Shown here in pieces: positions 1-10,502 of a stretch of DNA of 64,000 nt. Where the stretch lies: contig NC_092338.1 of assembly GCF_046630445.1 (NCBI RefSeq), positions 339,349,001 to 339,413,000 of the forward strand, read 5' to 3'. Source of the stretch: Rutidosis leptorrhynchoides. Taxonomy: Eukaryota > Streptophyta > Magnoliopsida > Asterales > Asteraceae. The position numbers and the translations under genes are program-made. The first letter of the stretch is position 1, and each line of letters opens with the position of its first letter. The notes under the pieces were generated by a model. The model saw only the letters and a program-made list of their open reading frames with translations. It was not told where the DNA came from and searched no databases.

Positions 1-128
1 TTGTCTTTTAAAAACGAATGCAATGTTTGTAAAATGTATCATATAGAGGTCAAGTACCTCGCGATGAAATCAATTATTGTGAATCGTTTGTAATCGATAT
101 GGACTTCGTCCGGATGGATTAGGACGGG
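1..128 (+). repeat. Fragment of a chromovirus LTR 3' end
   Basis: This stretch resembles the last ~115 bases of the LTR at 51321-54762 (compare 54645-54757). Shared words include CATATAGAGGTCAA, CCTCGC and GAAATCAATTA in the same order, and it ends with a GGACGGG-like string. It carries an extra ~20 bases near 100-120. It lacks the final ATTTCA of the intact LTR and runs directly into a different LTR-like sequence, so it is a truncated relic or a recombinant. Confidence 0.5.
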
Positions 129-1985
129 TCATGAAAGGCATTTTGGTAATTTCATTTGTGGACGGGATAAAGGCTACCAGATCTGTTTGGGTGGAGTCAT
201 AACTCCATCTTCAACTACTTTATCCTTATCACTTTAAATCTAGAGAGAGACTTTGATTCTTGAGTGAGAAAGCTTAAATCCAAGAGGAAGAAGTTGCTTT
301 CGGGTCAAATCGCGTGCATTAAAGTTGTTCATCTCATCTCTAGCTTCGTTTTGGTTATAGTGGTACGTTCTAACTTTAATTTCCTTACCTTAATTTTGTG
401 TAAGGGTTAGGGTTTGAGTTAGTGATGAACATAAAACCATATTTGGTGATTTCGGGTGTTCTTGGGTAAAATGGAGTCATAAAGACTCGATGGTAACTAA
501 CCTAGGGTTTCAAAAGGTTAATTGATGTTTATGATTTCTAATTGGTTAGTTAATCACTAGCACACCTAGTTAATTAGTAAATGGGTGTTAGATGGGTTAG
601 TAGATAACCCAAAATGGGTGTGTTGACTTTAAATTAGTCAAAGGGCTAATGATTGACCTAATTGGGAAAATGGGTATGAAATACCCTAATTGTGTAATGG
701 TTAATGTTGTTGGACCTTAATCACTAGCTTTTAAGTGATTATTGATGGTCTTGACCCTTAAAGGGCGGTTTTGGTGAAAATGGGGCATTTAATGCATTTA
801 AGTCATTAAATGCACATAAGTGAAATTGTTGGTATTTAGTCCAACTAGTTATGTGGGTTGATTGAAGTACTTATTATATTAGGTACCTCGCTTTGAAGCT
901 TGCGGAAGTATAAAACCGTCACTAAATCGTTAAAGGTGAGTGGAATGATTATATGCATATGTATGTAATGTATTTATTTGTATGCTATGGTATGAACCAA
1001 AGAGCCGGTAGTACCATAGTATGTGCGAGCGTGCTATGATGTGAACCAAAGAGCCGGTAGCGTCATAGTACGTGTGTTATAGTGTGAACCAAAGAGCCGG
1101 TAGCGCTATAGCACGATTTGTTAGGGTGTGAATCAAATAGCCGGTAGCACCTTAGCGTTGTTAGAGTGTGAACCAAAGAGCCGGTAGCACTCTAGCGTGA
1201 GTATGACTCGAGTTGTGATGTGAACCAAAGAGCCGGTAGCATCATGACAAATGCGTATGGTGTGAACCAAAGAGCCGGTAGCACCATGACGCGAGAATGG
1301 TTAACCATGGTTGTGTATTGTTTTGTAGCATATTATATTATGTCGATTACATGTTATTGATTACGCTAGTAGCGGTTTGTCGGAGTTTATTAGCTTTGTA
1401 CTTGAGATGGTATGCTAATTGTATTGATAGCGTGTATGCAGTAAATGTGTAAGTGATTGCAAGTAGGTATATTATATATATATGGGTATAATTATTGCAT
1501 TCACTAAGCTTTGCTTACCCTCTCATTGTTTATCTTTTTATAGGCTCCGGCGTTGACAAGGGTAAGGGCCTTCGATTGGATTAGAGATCCCGCTTGTTGT
1601 ATAGGGGACGCTTTTGGGATGTGATAGCTTTGGAGTTTGACCGAGATTTGGGTAGTTTAACCCCAAACACCATGCTCATAGTGTCGTTTGGAATTTAAAC
1701 TAGTGCGGTCGAAACTCGAACTTTTGTATGAAACTCGTAAAACGGCCGATGTGGGCCCCGTTTTGTAAAACTCATTTTATTATTGAATCGTGTGAGTTTT
1801 AACCATTATAACATATTGTGAAAAGCGTTTCGTTTAAATATGTCGGAAAGTGGGAGATCTTTAATTGAAAATTGACGAAATCGGACAGAACTGAATGTGG
1901 GCCTGTGCGCGCGCACTCCACTGTAAAATAAAATAAAAAAAATTTATTACACGTGTTCGATTGTATATTGGGTTGGGTTGTTACA
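129..1985 (+). repeat. Degenerate LTR, relative of the LTR at 41212-43568
   Basis: The order of landmarks matches the LTR at 41212: a TCTAGAGAGAGA tract, AAAGTTGTTCA, a purine-rich GTTAGGGTTTGA block, a central hairpin-repeat array, a CTTACCCTCTC...TTTTTATAG block, AAAACGGCCGATGTGGGC, a GTGCGCGCGCAC palindrome and a GGGTTGGGTTGTTACA end. The sequence after 1985 shows no tRNA-type primer-binding site, so this is a solo or truncated LTR rather than the start of an element. No coding capacity was seen. Confidence 0.6.
982..1292 (+). repeat. Array of seven hairpin repeats with constant loop
   Basis: Seven units of about 40 bases share the core TGAACCAAAGAGCCGGTAG (one copy is degenerate, near 1130). 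The bases left and right of each core differ from unit to unit but pair with each other. Unit 1 has CTATGGTA/TACCATAG, unit 3 GTGTTATAGTG/CGCTATAGCAC, unit 5 TTAGAGTG/CACTCTAG, unit 6 GTTGTGATG/CATCATGAC. Differences are either compensated or give G-T pairs. The array occupies the same relative place in its LTR as the different hairpin array at 42545-42785. Confidence 0.85.
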
Positions 1986-2090
1986 CTTACACAACGCCCC
2001 CTCGAGTTTACACTTTTTCAGGGGTAGAAAGCTTAAATATATAATTTTATTAAAATAAAAGAAACTTATTCCATCCGAATTTTTAACAGA

Positions 2091-2353
2091 CCATATCTTC
2101 TCGCTCGGTGCGAGTTAAATTTTTCCGAGACCACCGTTCAACTTGAAAAAATCTGACGAACACAACAGGACTAACTACGCACGAAACGAACATCGTTAAA
2201 AAAAACACTAAATATTTTGGGCTATATTTCATATCGCTCGGTGCGAGTTAAATTTTTCTGAAATCATCGTTCAACTTGAAAAAATCTAACGAACACAACG
2301 GGACTAACTACGCGCGAAACGGACATCGTTAAAAAACGCTAAATATTTCGGGC
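2091..2353. repeat. Diverged tandem duplication, ~130 bp unit, two copies
   Basis: Two adjacent copies share CTCGGTGCGAGTTAAATTTTT, the TTCAACTTGAAAAAATCT block, GAACACAAC, GGACTAACTACGC and a TCGTTAAAAAA block. Each copy has a small CTCG-GTG-CGAG hairpin near its start. Related units lie at 24482-24850. No coding potential was seen. 2354-2727 is AT-rich and holds nothing I recognise. Confidence 0.7.
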
Positions 2354-2729
2354 CATATTTCATATATATACATACACGTACAACAAACAACTCAACATAT
2401 ATCCAAATTCGACCGCGCGTTGAATACAACCACAGCAACGCACGGTCGAATTTTTTTCTAGTTAATTCTGTAAACGTATAAAAGTTGACTATACCAGTTT
2501 ATCAAATGCAGCACTAACATAGATCAGTTGTAGTTTAAAACACAGTTTCAGTTTAATACATACAACAATTATCACAACAAACTTCTATCAGTTTCGATTA
2601 AGTATAAAATATCAATCAAATGAATGAAACAATTTTAAACATCAATCAAATGAATGAATTAGTTTAACATCTGCCAGTTTTAGTTTATAACATAAATCAG
2701 TTTAAAACATGAATGAATATATAACTTAC

Positions 2730-2799
2730 GAATCTGATCATCTTCACCTTCATCTTTCCATTGCTCGAAATCATAATTAGTTTGTTGTGATATGTTCAT
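2730..2799 (-). other. Possible short first coding exon, unassigned
   Basis: On the minus strand an ATG at 2799-2797 opens 23 codons rich in Gln, Asp and Glu (about MNISQQTNYDFEQWKDEGED onward) and runs into a consensus donor GTAAGT at 2729-2724. No downstream exon could be found; the sequence further along the minus strand is the tandem duplication at 2091-2353. It may be the start of a broken gene or chance. Family unknown. Confidence 0.2.
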
Positions 2800-3126
2800 C
2801 GTAAACTACAAGTACGTTGCATTGGAATTGAATTTTCTAAACCGATTTAGAAAACACGGCTGCTCGTTATTTTATAGAACCGAATGGTTTTATTATATAT
2901 TATGGGGGTACACCAATATAGAGAAAATTATATGCATCACGTGACCTGCACTCGTTTTCAGTTAATACAGACATATGATTGGACTGACTCCGGTTATATT
3001 AAAAACCACATGGACAATTGGTGTAATTTTTTTAGAGTTAGGGACTATTTCTGTAATCATACGTAAACCGCAGGGACCATTGGTGTATTTAACTCAATAA
3101 AAAACAAGTTTCGAGTGGCTTCACCT

Positions 3127-3134
3127 AAACCCTA
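3127..3134 (+). promoter_or_regulatory. Telo-box upstream of NSA2
   Basis: AAACCCTA lies about 770 bases before the NSA2 start codon, close to the likely transcription start. Telo-boxes are a known promoter element of plant ribosomal protein and ribosome biogenesis genes, which fits the gene downstream. The assignment rests on this one motif and its position. Confidence 0.5.
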
Positions 3135-3284
3135 GTCAGTACTCATATTGATACCGCCTCATAATCGTTATTAGCCGTTTCATCCTCTTTTGCCTCCGGT
3201 CCGTCAGTTTTACTCACCGCACCACAACTCTACTTTATCCCTAATTCTATCTTCAATCAAACGTTATTCAGTATTCAGTATTCA

Positions 3285-3835
3285 GTATGTTTGTTAATCG
3301 ATAATACCTATAGTACTTTATCTATACATATATGTTATTATTGTTATATTATGCTGTATGCTGTATGTAATATGTAATGTGAAATTTTCAAATCAATTCA
3401 TAGAGCTCATCATATTTCCCCTAAAACGCTGAAATTGTATAGACTAATTTAGATCAATGTACGATTTTTTTTAGGGCGTAAGGTTTTCATGTAATTTGAT
3501 TGAAATACTCCTAATTTTAAGCTAATTCACTTGTTATATGTTTGAGAAGTAAGTAATTAAATAAAAATTTGATATTAGTAACTCTGTTATTATTTTATTA
3601 CCTTTTTCTGGAGAAAACTGAAGTTATATTATTTATTGTTGATAGTTGAAGTATTGATACAGTTTGGGTTTTTTTTTTTTTTTTTTTTTAATTTACTGTG
3701 AATGTATTTACTGTTGAAATATTGTTGTATTTTATGATGCTTTGGAGTTTAAAGATTGCTTTACATGTAGACTTATGTAAATTTGGATGTTTATATCAAA
3801 CAAGTAACTAAATATTGTTTATGTTATGCTTTCAG
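3285..3835 (+). other. Likely 5' UTR intron of NSA2
   Basis: A GTATGT donor at 3285 and a pyrimidine-rich ...GCTTTCAG acceptor ending at 3835 bracket a T-rich stretch (including a long T run near 3670). Splicing would leave a leader of about 66 bases before the ATG at 3902. A leader intron is common in plant ribosome biogenesis genes. It is inferred from splice signals only. Confidence 0.4.
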
Positions 3836-3901
3836 ACTTCACGCTCTACGTGTTCAATAACTTGAAAATAACTCTCCTGATCCGCTTCATTAACATCAAC
3901 C

Positions 3902-6040
3902 ATGGTTAGTACTATTACAGTTTTTACAGTTTTCCATTTAACTTTTTTAGTTTCCTGTATAATATAGCATTTTATATGTAAGTTATTATTATATAATTAT
4001 AGTTGGTGGTTAATTTATATTTATTGATGTTAAAAGCCTCAAGGAGATTACATAGAGCTTCATAGGAAGAGAAATGGGTATCGTCATGATCACTTTGAGA
4101 GAAAGAGGAAGAAGGAAGCTCGTGAAGTTCACAAACGTTCCAAAGTTGCCCAAACTGTATGTTCTTTTCATTATTCTCTATATGTAAATGTTGTATTTTT
4201 CCCATTTTTTAACGTAAATTAGGCTGCTTTAGTCCTATATAGTCAACGTACTATTGTAAAGCGGAATGCTGAATATATCCTTATATTCACACTTGTTGTT
4301 GTTGCAGGCTTTAGGAATCAAGGGTAAGATGTTTGCGAAGAAACGATATGCAGAGAAGGCTCAGATGAAGAAAACGTTAGTATTTTTTTGTCAAAGATTG
4401 CTTCTTTTATTTCATTGTATGTTTTCTTGATACAGTAAGCTAATGTGACTAAGCTTTTGTGTTGCGTGTTAATAGATTGGCTATGCATGAAGAATCATCG
4501 AGCAGAAGGAAGGTGGATGATGATGTTCAAGAAGGAGCTGTACCGGCCTATCTTCTTGATCGTGATGCTACTACCCGTGCAAAGGTTTGTTGCTGTCAAA
4601 TGATTGTTTTGATAAAATACGTGAATAGTCTTTGGCGTTTGTTTAACGATAATTACTTATAAGCAAGGTTGAAAAACTCGCTATTCGGGGAGTAGTCGGT
4701 CAGGACTTTGAAAGGAGTAATCGGCTATTCGGGGATTAATCGGATTGTATTTTTTACATGTAAATAATAAATTATAAAGTTATATGTTTAAATATAGAGG
4801 AAAACCATGAATATATACATAAACCTTTAGTATAATTGTCTAAAATCGTTCATTTTATTCAAAACTTTAAAATTCTTGTTTAAATTGATGTTAATATAAT
4901 GACCGATTATGACTTTGACCGAGACTTGGATCAACAAATCTGATTTTTACTCGTTAACCGACGTTGACCGATTAGTTAAACGGATTCTAAAAATCGGAAT
5001 GGATTGTTTCACAAAAGGAGTAATTGAGGATTAATCAGGAATAATCGGGTTGTTTTACAACGGTGCTTATAATTATTCATATTTGTATGTAGGTTCTTAG
5101 CAACACAGTAAAACAAAAAAGGAAGGAAAAAGCTGGCAAGTGGGACGTGCCTCTTCCCAAGGTAAAAAAACATTCATATCTGTATATGTTTTAAATTTTC
5201 GATTTTTACGATGACAATGTATGGTTATTGAATCGTTCAGGTGAGACCAGTCGCTGAAGATGAAATGTTCAAAGTGATCAGAACTGGTAAAAGGAAAAGT
5301 AAGTATTCCAAATGCTTTTATATATCTTGTAGGCTTTGATATCTGGTGCTTGGCATATTGTCTCGAAAGTGTTTTTGCGATACCTTAATACATAAAACAA
5401 AATATTTGATAATCAGTGCCTCAGTGGTGTTGCTTAAAGAATGATCACTAAAGTTACCATAATGATATTGATTGGTTTGGTTCTTATTTTTTTGCAGCCA
5501 AGCAATGGAAAAGAATGATCACTAAAGTTACGTTTGTGGGTCAGGGTTTTACAAGGAAACCTCCAAAGTATGAACGGTTTATTCGTCCAACTGGGTTAAG
5601 GTTTACCAAAGCCCATGTAACACACCCCGAACTCAAGTGTACCTTTAATCTTGAAATGATTGGGGTTAAGAAAAACCCCAATGGTCCAATGTATACATCT
5701 CTCGGTGTTGTCACCAAGGGGACTATCATTGAGGTATATCTCATTATTTGTCGTTTTTCTGAAAATCGAGTAGTTGAATTTTGGACTGAATTCGTTGAAC
5801 TTTCTATTAATGTGATTATTAGGTGAATGTGAGCGAACTAGGTCTTGTGACACCCGCCGGGAAAGTAGTATGGGGTAAGATAATTACTGTTATTGTTGCA
5901 GATTTTGATATAGTTTAATTTCGTGTTGTACTGTTGGTTAGGTTAATTTGTTAATGAATTTCTTGGATGCAGGGAAATATGCTCAAGTGACGAACAATCC
6001 TGAGAATGATGGGTGCATCAACGCAGTTCTTCTTGTGTAG
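3902..6040 (+). CDS. NSA2: NSA2-like ribosome biogenesis protein (nine coding exons)
   Basis: Spliced CDS: 3902-3904, 4037-4156, 4308-4375, 4476-4584, 5093-5161, 5241-5298, 5498-5733, 5823-5874, 5973-6040. All introns are GT-AG and all phases join, giving 260 codons plus TAG, the usual length of NSA2 (TINP1). The product opens with [17 protein letters not shown], followed by a very basic helical region (residues ~10-75), a linker with PAYLLDR, then an S8e-like beta domain (about residues 150-260: [20 protein letters not shown], ending CINAVLLV). NSA2 is a nucleolar factor needed for 27S pre-rRNA processing and maturation of the 60S subunit. The first coding exon is the ATG alone. A MITE sits in intron 4. 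No frameshift or stop was seen, so it is probably functional. Confidence 0.95.
4664..5065. mobile_element. hAT-like MITE in NSA2 intron 4
   Basis: The ends are imperfect inverted repeats: CAAGGTTGAAAAAC on the left and GTTTTACAACGGTG on the right (11 of 14 pair). The flanks are CTTATAAG (4656-4663) and CTTATAAT (5066-5073), an 8 bp target duplication with one mismatch, as hAT elements make. The interior is noncoding and has echoes of AGGAGTAATCGG/GGATTAATCGG near both ends. It ends 27 bases before the exon 5 acceptor. Confidence 0.65.
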
Positions 6041-7084
6041 AAGTTCACATTTTCGGTTGTTTTTGAGTTTCGTGTATGCATGTTTTATGTAACTTGGTAT
6101 ACTTTGAACTTTGAATTTTGATATAATTCGCCCACTTCTAATGAAGGTTGTATGGTTCTTTAGTTAATTTTGATGGTAATAGTTATCTTTAAACTTCAGA
6201 CATCTTATGACTAATTACACAATTGATTTATATTAGCTATGTGATGAAGCACAAAAAGTTGTCTAACTGGTACTATGTATCAGCTGAAAGTCTAAAAGAT
6301 AAACAACATTCAACATTTATTTGTTTAAGATTTTGTAAAATGCACGTTTGCAAAATTCTTGTGAGTTAACAAAGGAAACAACATGTGTACTGGTAGTTTC
6401 AGTCCCCGATGTCGCTTACTTAGGGTCTGGTTTGATATTGTTATGTTTGTTTTCTTGGGCTCGTGATCGTGATTATTTGGTTCGATAGATGTAGGTTGGG
6501 TGATTCCTATGTTGTGGTTTGCGGTGGTTTGCGGTGGTTGTTGCTGTTTTGGGTGCAATCTTTTGTAGCTTGTTTTCGGGCTTTCGAAGATGTTTTGGTG
6601 TCGGTTTTATTAGGGCTAGGTTTTGGAGAGTTTTCAATCGTAGTTTATGTGGTAGTGTGTTCAATTGGTCTGTATTTGTGCAATGGTATATTTTGTTTCA
6701 AATGATGTTAAACGAGGAAAACAAGCCCGCGCTTTGCTGCGGGGTAGTTTTGGTAGGTTAACGGTCTGTGGTTTTGATCGGTTAGTTGTCGGTTATCGAA
6801 CGTTTTGAAAAACGGTTAAGTTAATTGAACATTTAAAAAATTTAAAAAATAAATGAATAAAAAAGAAAGGAATATATATATAAAAAATAAATAGTTCTTC
6901 GTTGCGGTTTGGGTTTGGTCGGTTAATGGTCGGTTTATTGAACGGTCATCGGTCGATTAATTAAGCGTAAGAAAATAGGAATGAAAATAAATGTGGAAAA
7001 AGGAGAAGGGAAAAAAAGTGTAAAAATTAATGGAAAAAAATATATTAAAAAACCCATTTATTAAATTACCCTAAATTTGGGGCT
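6041..7084. other. NSA2 3' region and intergenic sequence
   Basis: The NSA2 3' UTR probably ends within ~150 bases after the stop. The rest has no credible gene; overlapping short ORFs around 6325-6760 lack family features. A GC hairpin (CCCGCGCTTTGCTGCGGGG, 6726-6744) is followed by sequence with repeated GGTCGGTTAA-type words. That repeat continues beyond the Athila insertion at 23981-24100, showing that Athila split an older repeat. Confidence 0.5.
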
Positions 7085-7559
7085 ACCTCTGATAATGCTA
7101 AAAACGAACATATATTTCATAGCATTATTCCTCAAGAAAGACAAGCTTTTAGTTGCAATTGTTCTATTTACAAGTAATATTCGTTTAAATAATAAAAGGT
7201 GAAGACAAAAGACAGATTCGACGAATTGAAGACGCAAACGACCAAAAAGCTCAAAAGTACAAAAGACAATCAAAGCGGTTCCAATTATTGATAAGAAACG
7301 TCTCGAAATCACAAGAGTACAAGATTCAAAACGCAAAGTACAAAATATAAAATTGTACGCAAGGACGTTCGAAAATCCGGAACCGGGACCAGAGTCAACT
7401 CTTAACGCTCGACGTAACGGACTAAAAATTACAAGTTAACTATGTATATAAATATAATATAATATATAATTAATTATATTAATTATATATATATTATATT
7501 TATAAATAAAAAAAACCGTCGGCAGAGAAAGACTCCAAGGACTGAGCTGTAATTTCATT

Positions 7560-7609
7560 CTCCGCGACTCGCGGAGTTTGAAGAGGCTTTTGCCGCGAGT
7601 CGCGGAGCC
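7560..7609. repeat. Paired CG-rich palindromes (copy 1 of 4)
   Basis: CTCCGCGACTCGCGGAG is followed by TTTGAAGAGGCTTTTG and then CCGCGAGTCGCGG. Each palindrome folds on itself, and they sit in otherwise AT-rich DNA just upstream of the TATA box. The same layout recurs at 9420-9468, 17680-17727 and 22459-22508. Confidence 0.85.
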
Positions 7610-7626
7610 CTAAATTTGAAAACTGC

Positions 7627-7634
7627 CTATAAAG
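7627..7634 (+). promoter_or_regulatory. Athila TATA box
   Basis: CTATAAAG follows the palindrome cassette by about 18 bases. A start site near 7660 (AAAACCATCATC) would be at normal spacing. The matching box in the 3' LTR lies about 14.9 kb downstream. Confidence 0.5.
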
Positions 7635-9084
7635 CCAACCGAATTCTGATCAAAAACCATCATCTTTTTCTTCCTCATTCATACGTAAAATTTATATTTA
7701 TATTTATAATTTATATTTTAATTTTAATTATAATTCTAATAATAAGGGTATGTTAGCAAATGTTGTAAGGGTGTAAGTCAAAATTCTGTCCGTGTAACGC
7801 TACGCTATTTTTAATCATTGTAAGTTATGTTCAACCTTTTTACATTAATGTCTCGTAGCTAAGTTATTATTATGCTTATTTAAAACGAAGTAATCATGAT
7901 GTTGGGCTAATTACTAAAATTGGGTAATTGGGCTTTGTACCATAATTGGGGTTTGGACAAAAGAACGACACTTGTGGAAATTAGACTATGGGCTATTAAT
8001 GGGCTTTATATTTGTTTAACTAAATGATAGTTTGTTAATGTTAATATAAAGATTTACAATTGAGCGTCCCTATAAATTACCATATACACTCGATAGGACA
8101 CGATGGGCGGGGTATTTATATGTACGAATAATCGTTCATTTAACCGGACACGGGAATGGATTAATAGCCACTAGAATAATTAAAACAGGGGTGAAATTAC
8201 ATTCAAGGGTAATTGGTGTAATTGTTAACAAAGTAGTAAAACCTTGGTTTACACACAGTCGATAACCTGGTGTATTCATTAAACAAAGTATTAAAACCTT
8301 GTTACAATTCGAATCCCCAATTAGTTGGAATATTTAACTTCGGGTATAATAATAATTTGACGAGGACACTCGCACTTTATATTTATGACTGATGGACTGT
8401 TATGGACAAAAACCAGACGGACATATTAAATAATCCAGGACAAAGGACAATTAACCCATGGGCATAAAACTAAAATCAACACGTCAAACATCATGATTAC
8501 GGAAGTTTAAATAAGCATAATTCTTTTATTTCATATTTAATTTCCTTTATTTTATATTTAATTGCACTTCTAATTATCGCACTTTTATTTATTGTTATTT
8601 AATCGCATTTTTAATTATCGTACTTTTTAATTATCGCAAGTTTATTTTATCGCACTTTTATTATTCGCAATTTCATTATCGTTATTTACTTTACGCTTTA
8701 ATTTAAGTCTTATATTTATTTTATATTTTACATTAGGTTTTAACTGCGACTAAAGTTTTAAAATCGACAAACCGGTCATTAAACGGTAAAAACCCCCCTT
8801 TATAATAATAATATTACTTATATATATGTTTGTATTTTTATAAAAGTAAACTAATATAGCGTTGAGCTTTGTTTAAAAATTTCCCTGTGGAACGAACCGG
8901 ACTTACTAAAAACTACACTACTGTACGATTAGGTACACTGCCTATAAAGTGTTGTAGCAAGGTTTAAGTATATCCATTCTATAAATAAATAAATATCTTG
9001 TGTAAAATTGTATCGTATTTAATAGTGTTTTCTGCTAAAATTAATAACTATTTTATATACACCTCGCATAACATCAAGTATTTT

Positions 9085-9102
9085 TGGCGCCGCTGCCGGG
9101 GA
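9085..9102 (+). other. Athila primer-binding site
   Basis: TGGCGCCGCTGCCGGGGA starts eight bases after the 5' LTR. It is the tRNA-Asp-type primer site characteristic of Athila elements. Confidence 0.85.
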
Positions 9103-9546
9103 CACTCTTAAACGCCGAAAGCGCAACGCTAATATAAAAAAAAAAAGATTTTTTTTTTGTTTACTTTTATTAAAAGTCGTTTTTGTAAAAATACGTTTTA
9201 AATATTCGAAAATATAAAAAGAAAAACAAAAATATAAGTATTTTTAAGATTTTGTTAAATATTTAAGTTTTATAAGTTTCTTTATCTTTATTTTAGTTTA
9301 TAATAATATAAATTTTATTAAATATCTTTTATTTATAGAAAAAACAGAAAACAGATAAATAAAAAAAAAGAAAAAAAAAACGCGTCGATTTAAAGCTGTG
9401 CCAGAGTTGAAATTTGGATCCCCGCGACTCGCGGGGTTTGAAGCATTAAATACCGCAACTCGCGGAGCTTCTCTGACACGCGGACAGAAGCCCTAATTCA
9501 GCATTAATTACGGTTTTTAATTAATTATTATTATTATTTAACCCTA

Positions 9547-9577
<31 letters not shown>

Positions 9578-10502
9578 GTTTTATTTTTACTTTTACTTTT
9601 TATTTAATTTATGTATTTAGTATTAATTAGTTTTAATTAAATTGTAAAATTAGTAATTTTATTAAATAAATAATATAAAAATAATATTTTTATAAAAATT
9701 GTACTTTTTACAACTTTTTATATATTTTTATATTTTGTCCCTTTTTAATCATTGTAGCGTAATATTTGTATTTTTTAGCTCATAATTAATTTTAAATTTA
9801 GTTTTTGCCATAGTCATTTTTACTCCTATATTTTTAGGCTTTGCCGTAGAATTCCTTAAGTACTTTTTCTTTAGACTAAGATTTAGGTGCTTTAGAATTT
9901 TGCGACGCCTTTTTAAGTTTTAGTTTCTTTTTAAGTTATTTCCATTTGGGATTTAGTTTTTCTTGTAAGCTTTAATAATTTTTAGACACCTTTTTACTAT
10001 GTATCAATTATCATTCCAATTAGTAATTTCAATTTGCGATTATAATTTTAAGTTAGTTGTAGTAATAAGGTTAGGTTAGTAAAGTATTTTTAAGTTTTTA
10101 TAAGTTTCTTTTATTTTTCCGTCACCTTTTATTTTTCAACCATTTTTCTTTTTCGACCTTTTGCGACGAACTCTTTTTCTCTCTCATTTCTCGCTATTCT
10201 AGTTTTAGGACTTAGAATTTTTTCTACTTCTTATCTAAATTTCTTAAAATTACGAAAATTTATTTTAAGTGGTTAAATTAATAGACATCAAAATTTTCTG
10301 GTTCGTAGTAATAGTTGGATTTGTACGTGGACCGGGTTATTGGAGCCAAACAGTCCTCAATTATATTGAGACCAAACGAATCCTGCCCCTCTGCTGCATC
10401 TTTTGGCTATTCGAAACGTGGGCAAAATCAGAAAAGTCTATTGATTGGATAACTTATTATAATTTTTCTTTCCTTTTTTAAAACTAATAGGATATTCAGT
10501 GA
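9103..10502 (+). other. Athila noncoding leader
   Basis: About 1.4 kb, strongly AT-rich with an (ATT)n tract near 9520-9580. It holds a second palindrome cassette at 9420-9468, where the first palindrome reads CCCCGCGACTCGCGGGG: the outer pair changes from T-A to C-G compared with the LTR copy, while the second arm is imperfect. No ORF with family features was found. Confidence 0.7.

Larger units (their letters stand above)
7090..9076 (+). repeat. Athila 5' LTR
   Basis: It begins TGATAATGCT and ends CGCATAACATCA and is almost identical to 21987-23975. It holds a paired palindrome cassette (7560-7609), a TATA box (7627-7634) and a downstream AT-rich region with repeated AATTATCGCAC-type words (8565-8690). 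Confidence 0.95.

Noticed and set aside
982-1292. CRISPR-like array (22-base repeats with variable ~18-base spacers)
   Set aside because: It lies in a plant LTR, the variable parts are the two arms of hairpins pairing with each other, and no cas genes exist. It is a hairpin repeat array.
6726-6744. Helitron 3' hairpin (CCCGCG...GCGGGG)
   Set aside because: No CTRRT end follows at the expected distance and no TC start could be matched, so the hairpin alone is not enough.
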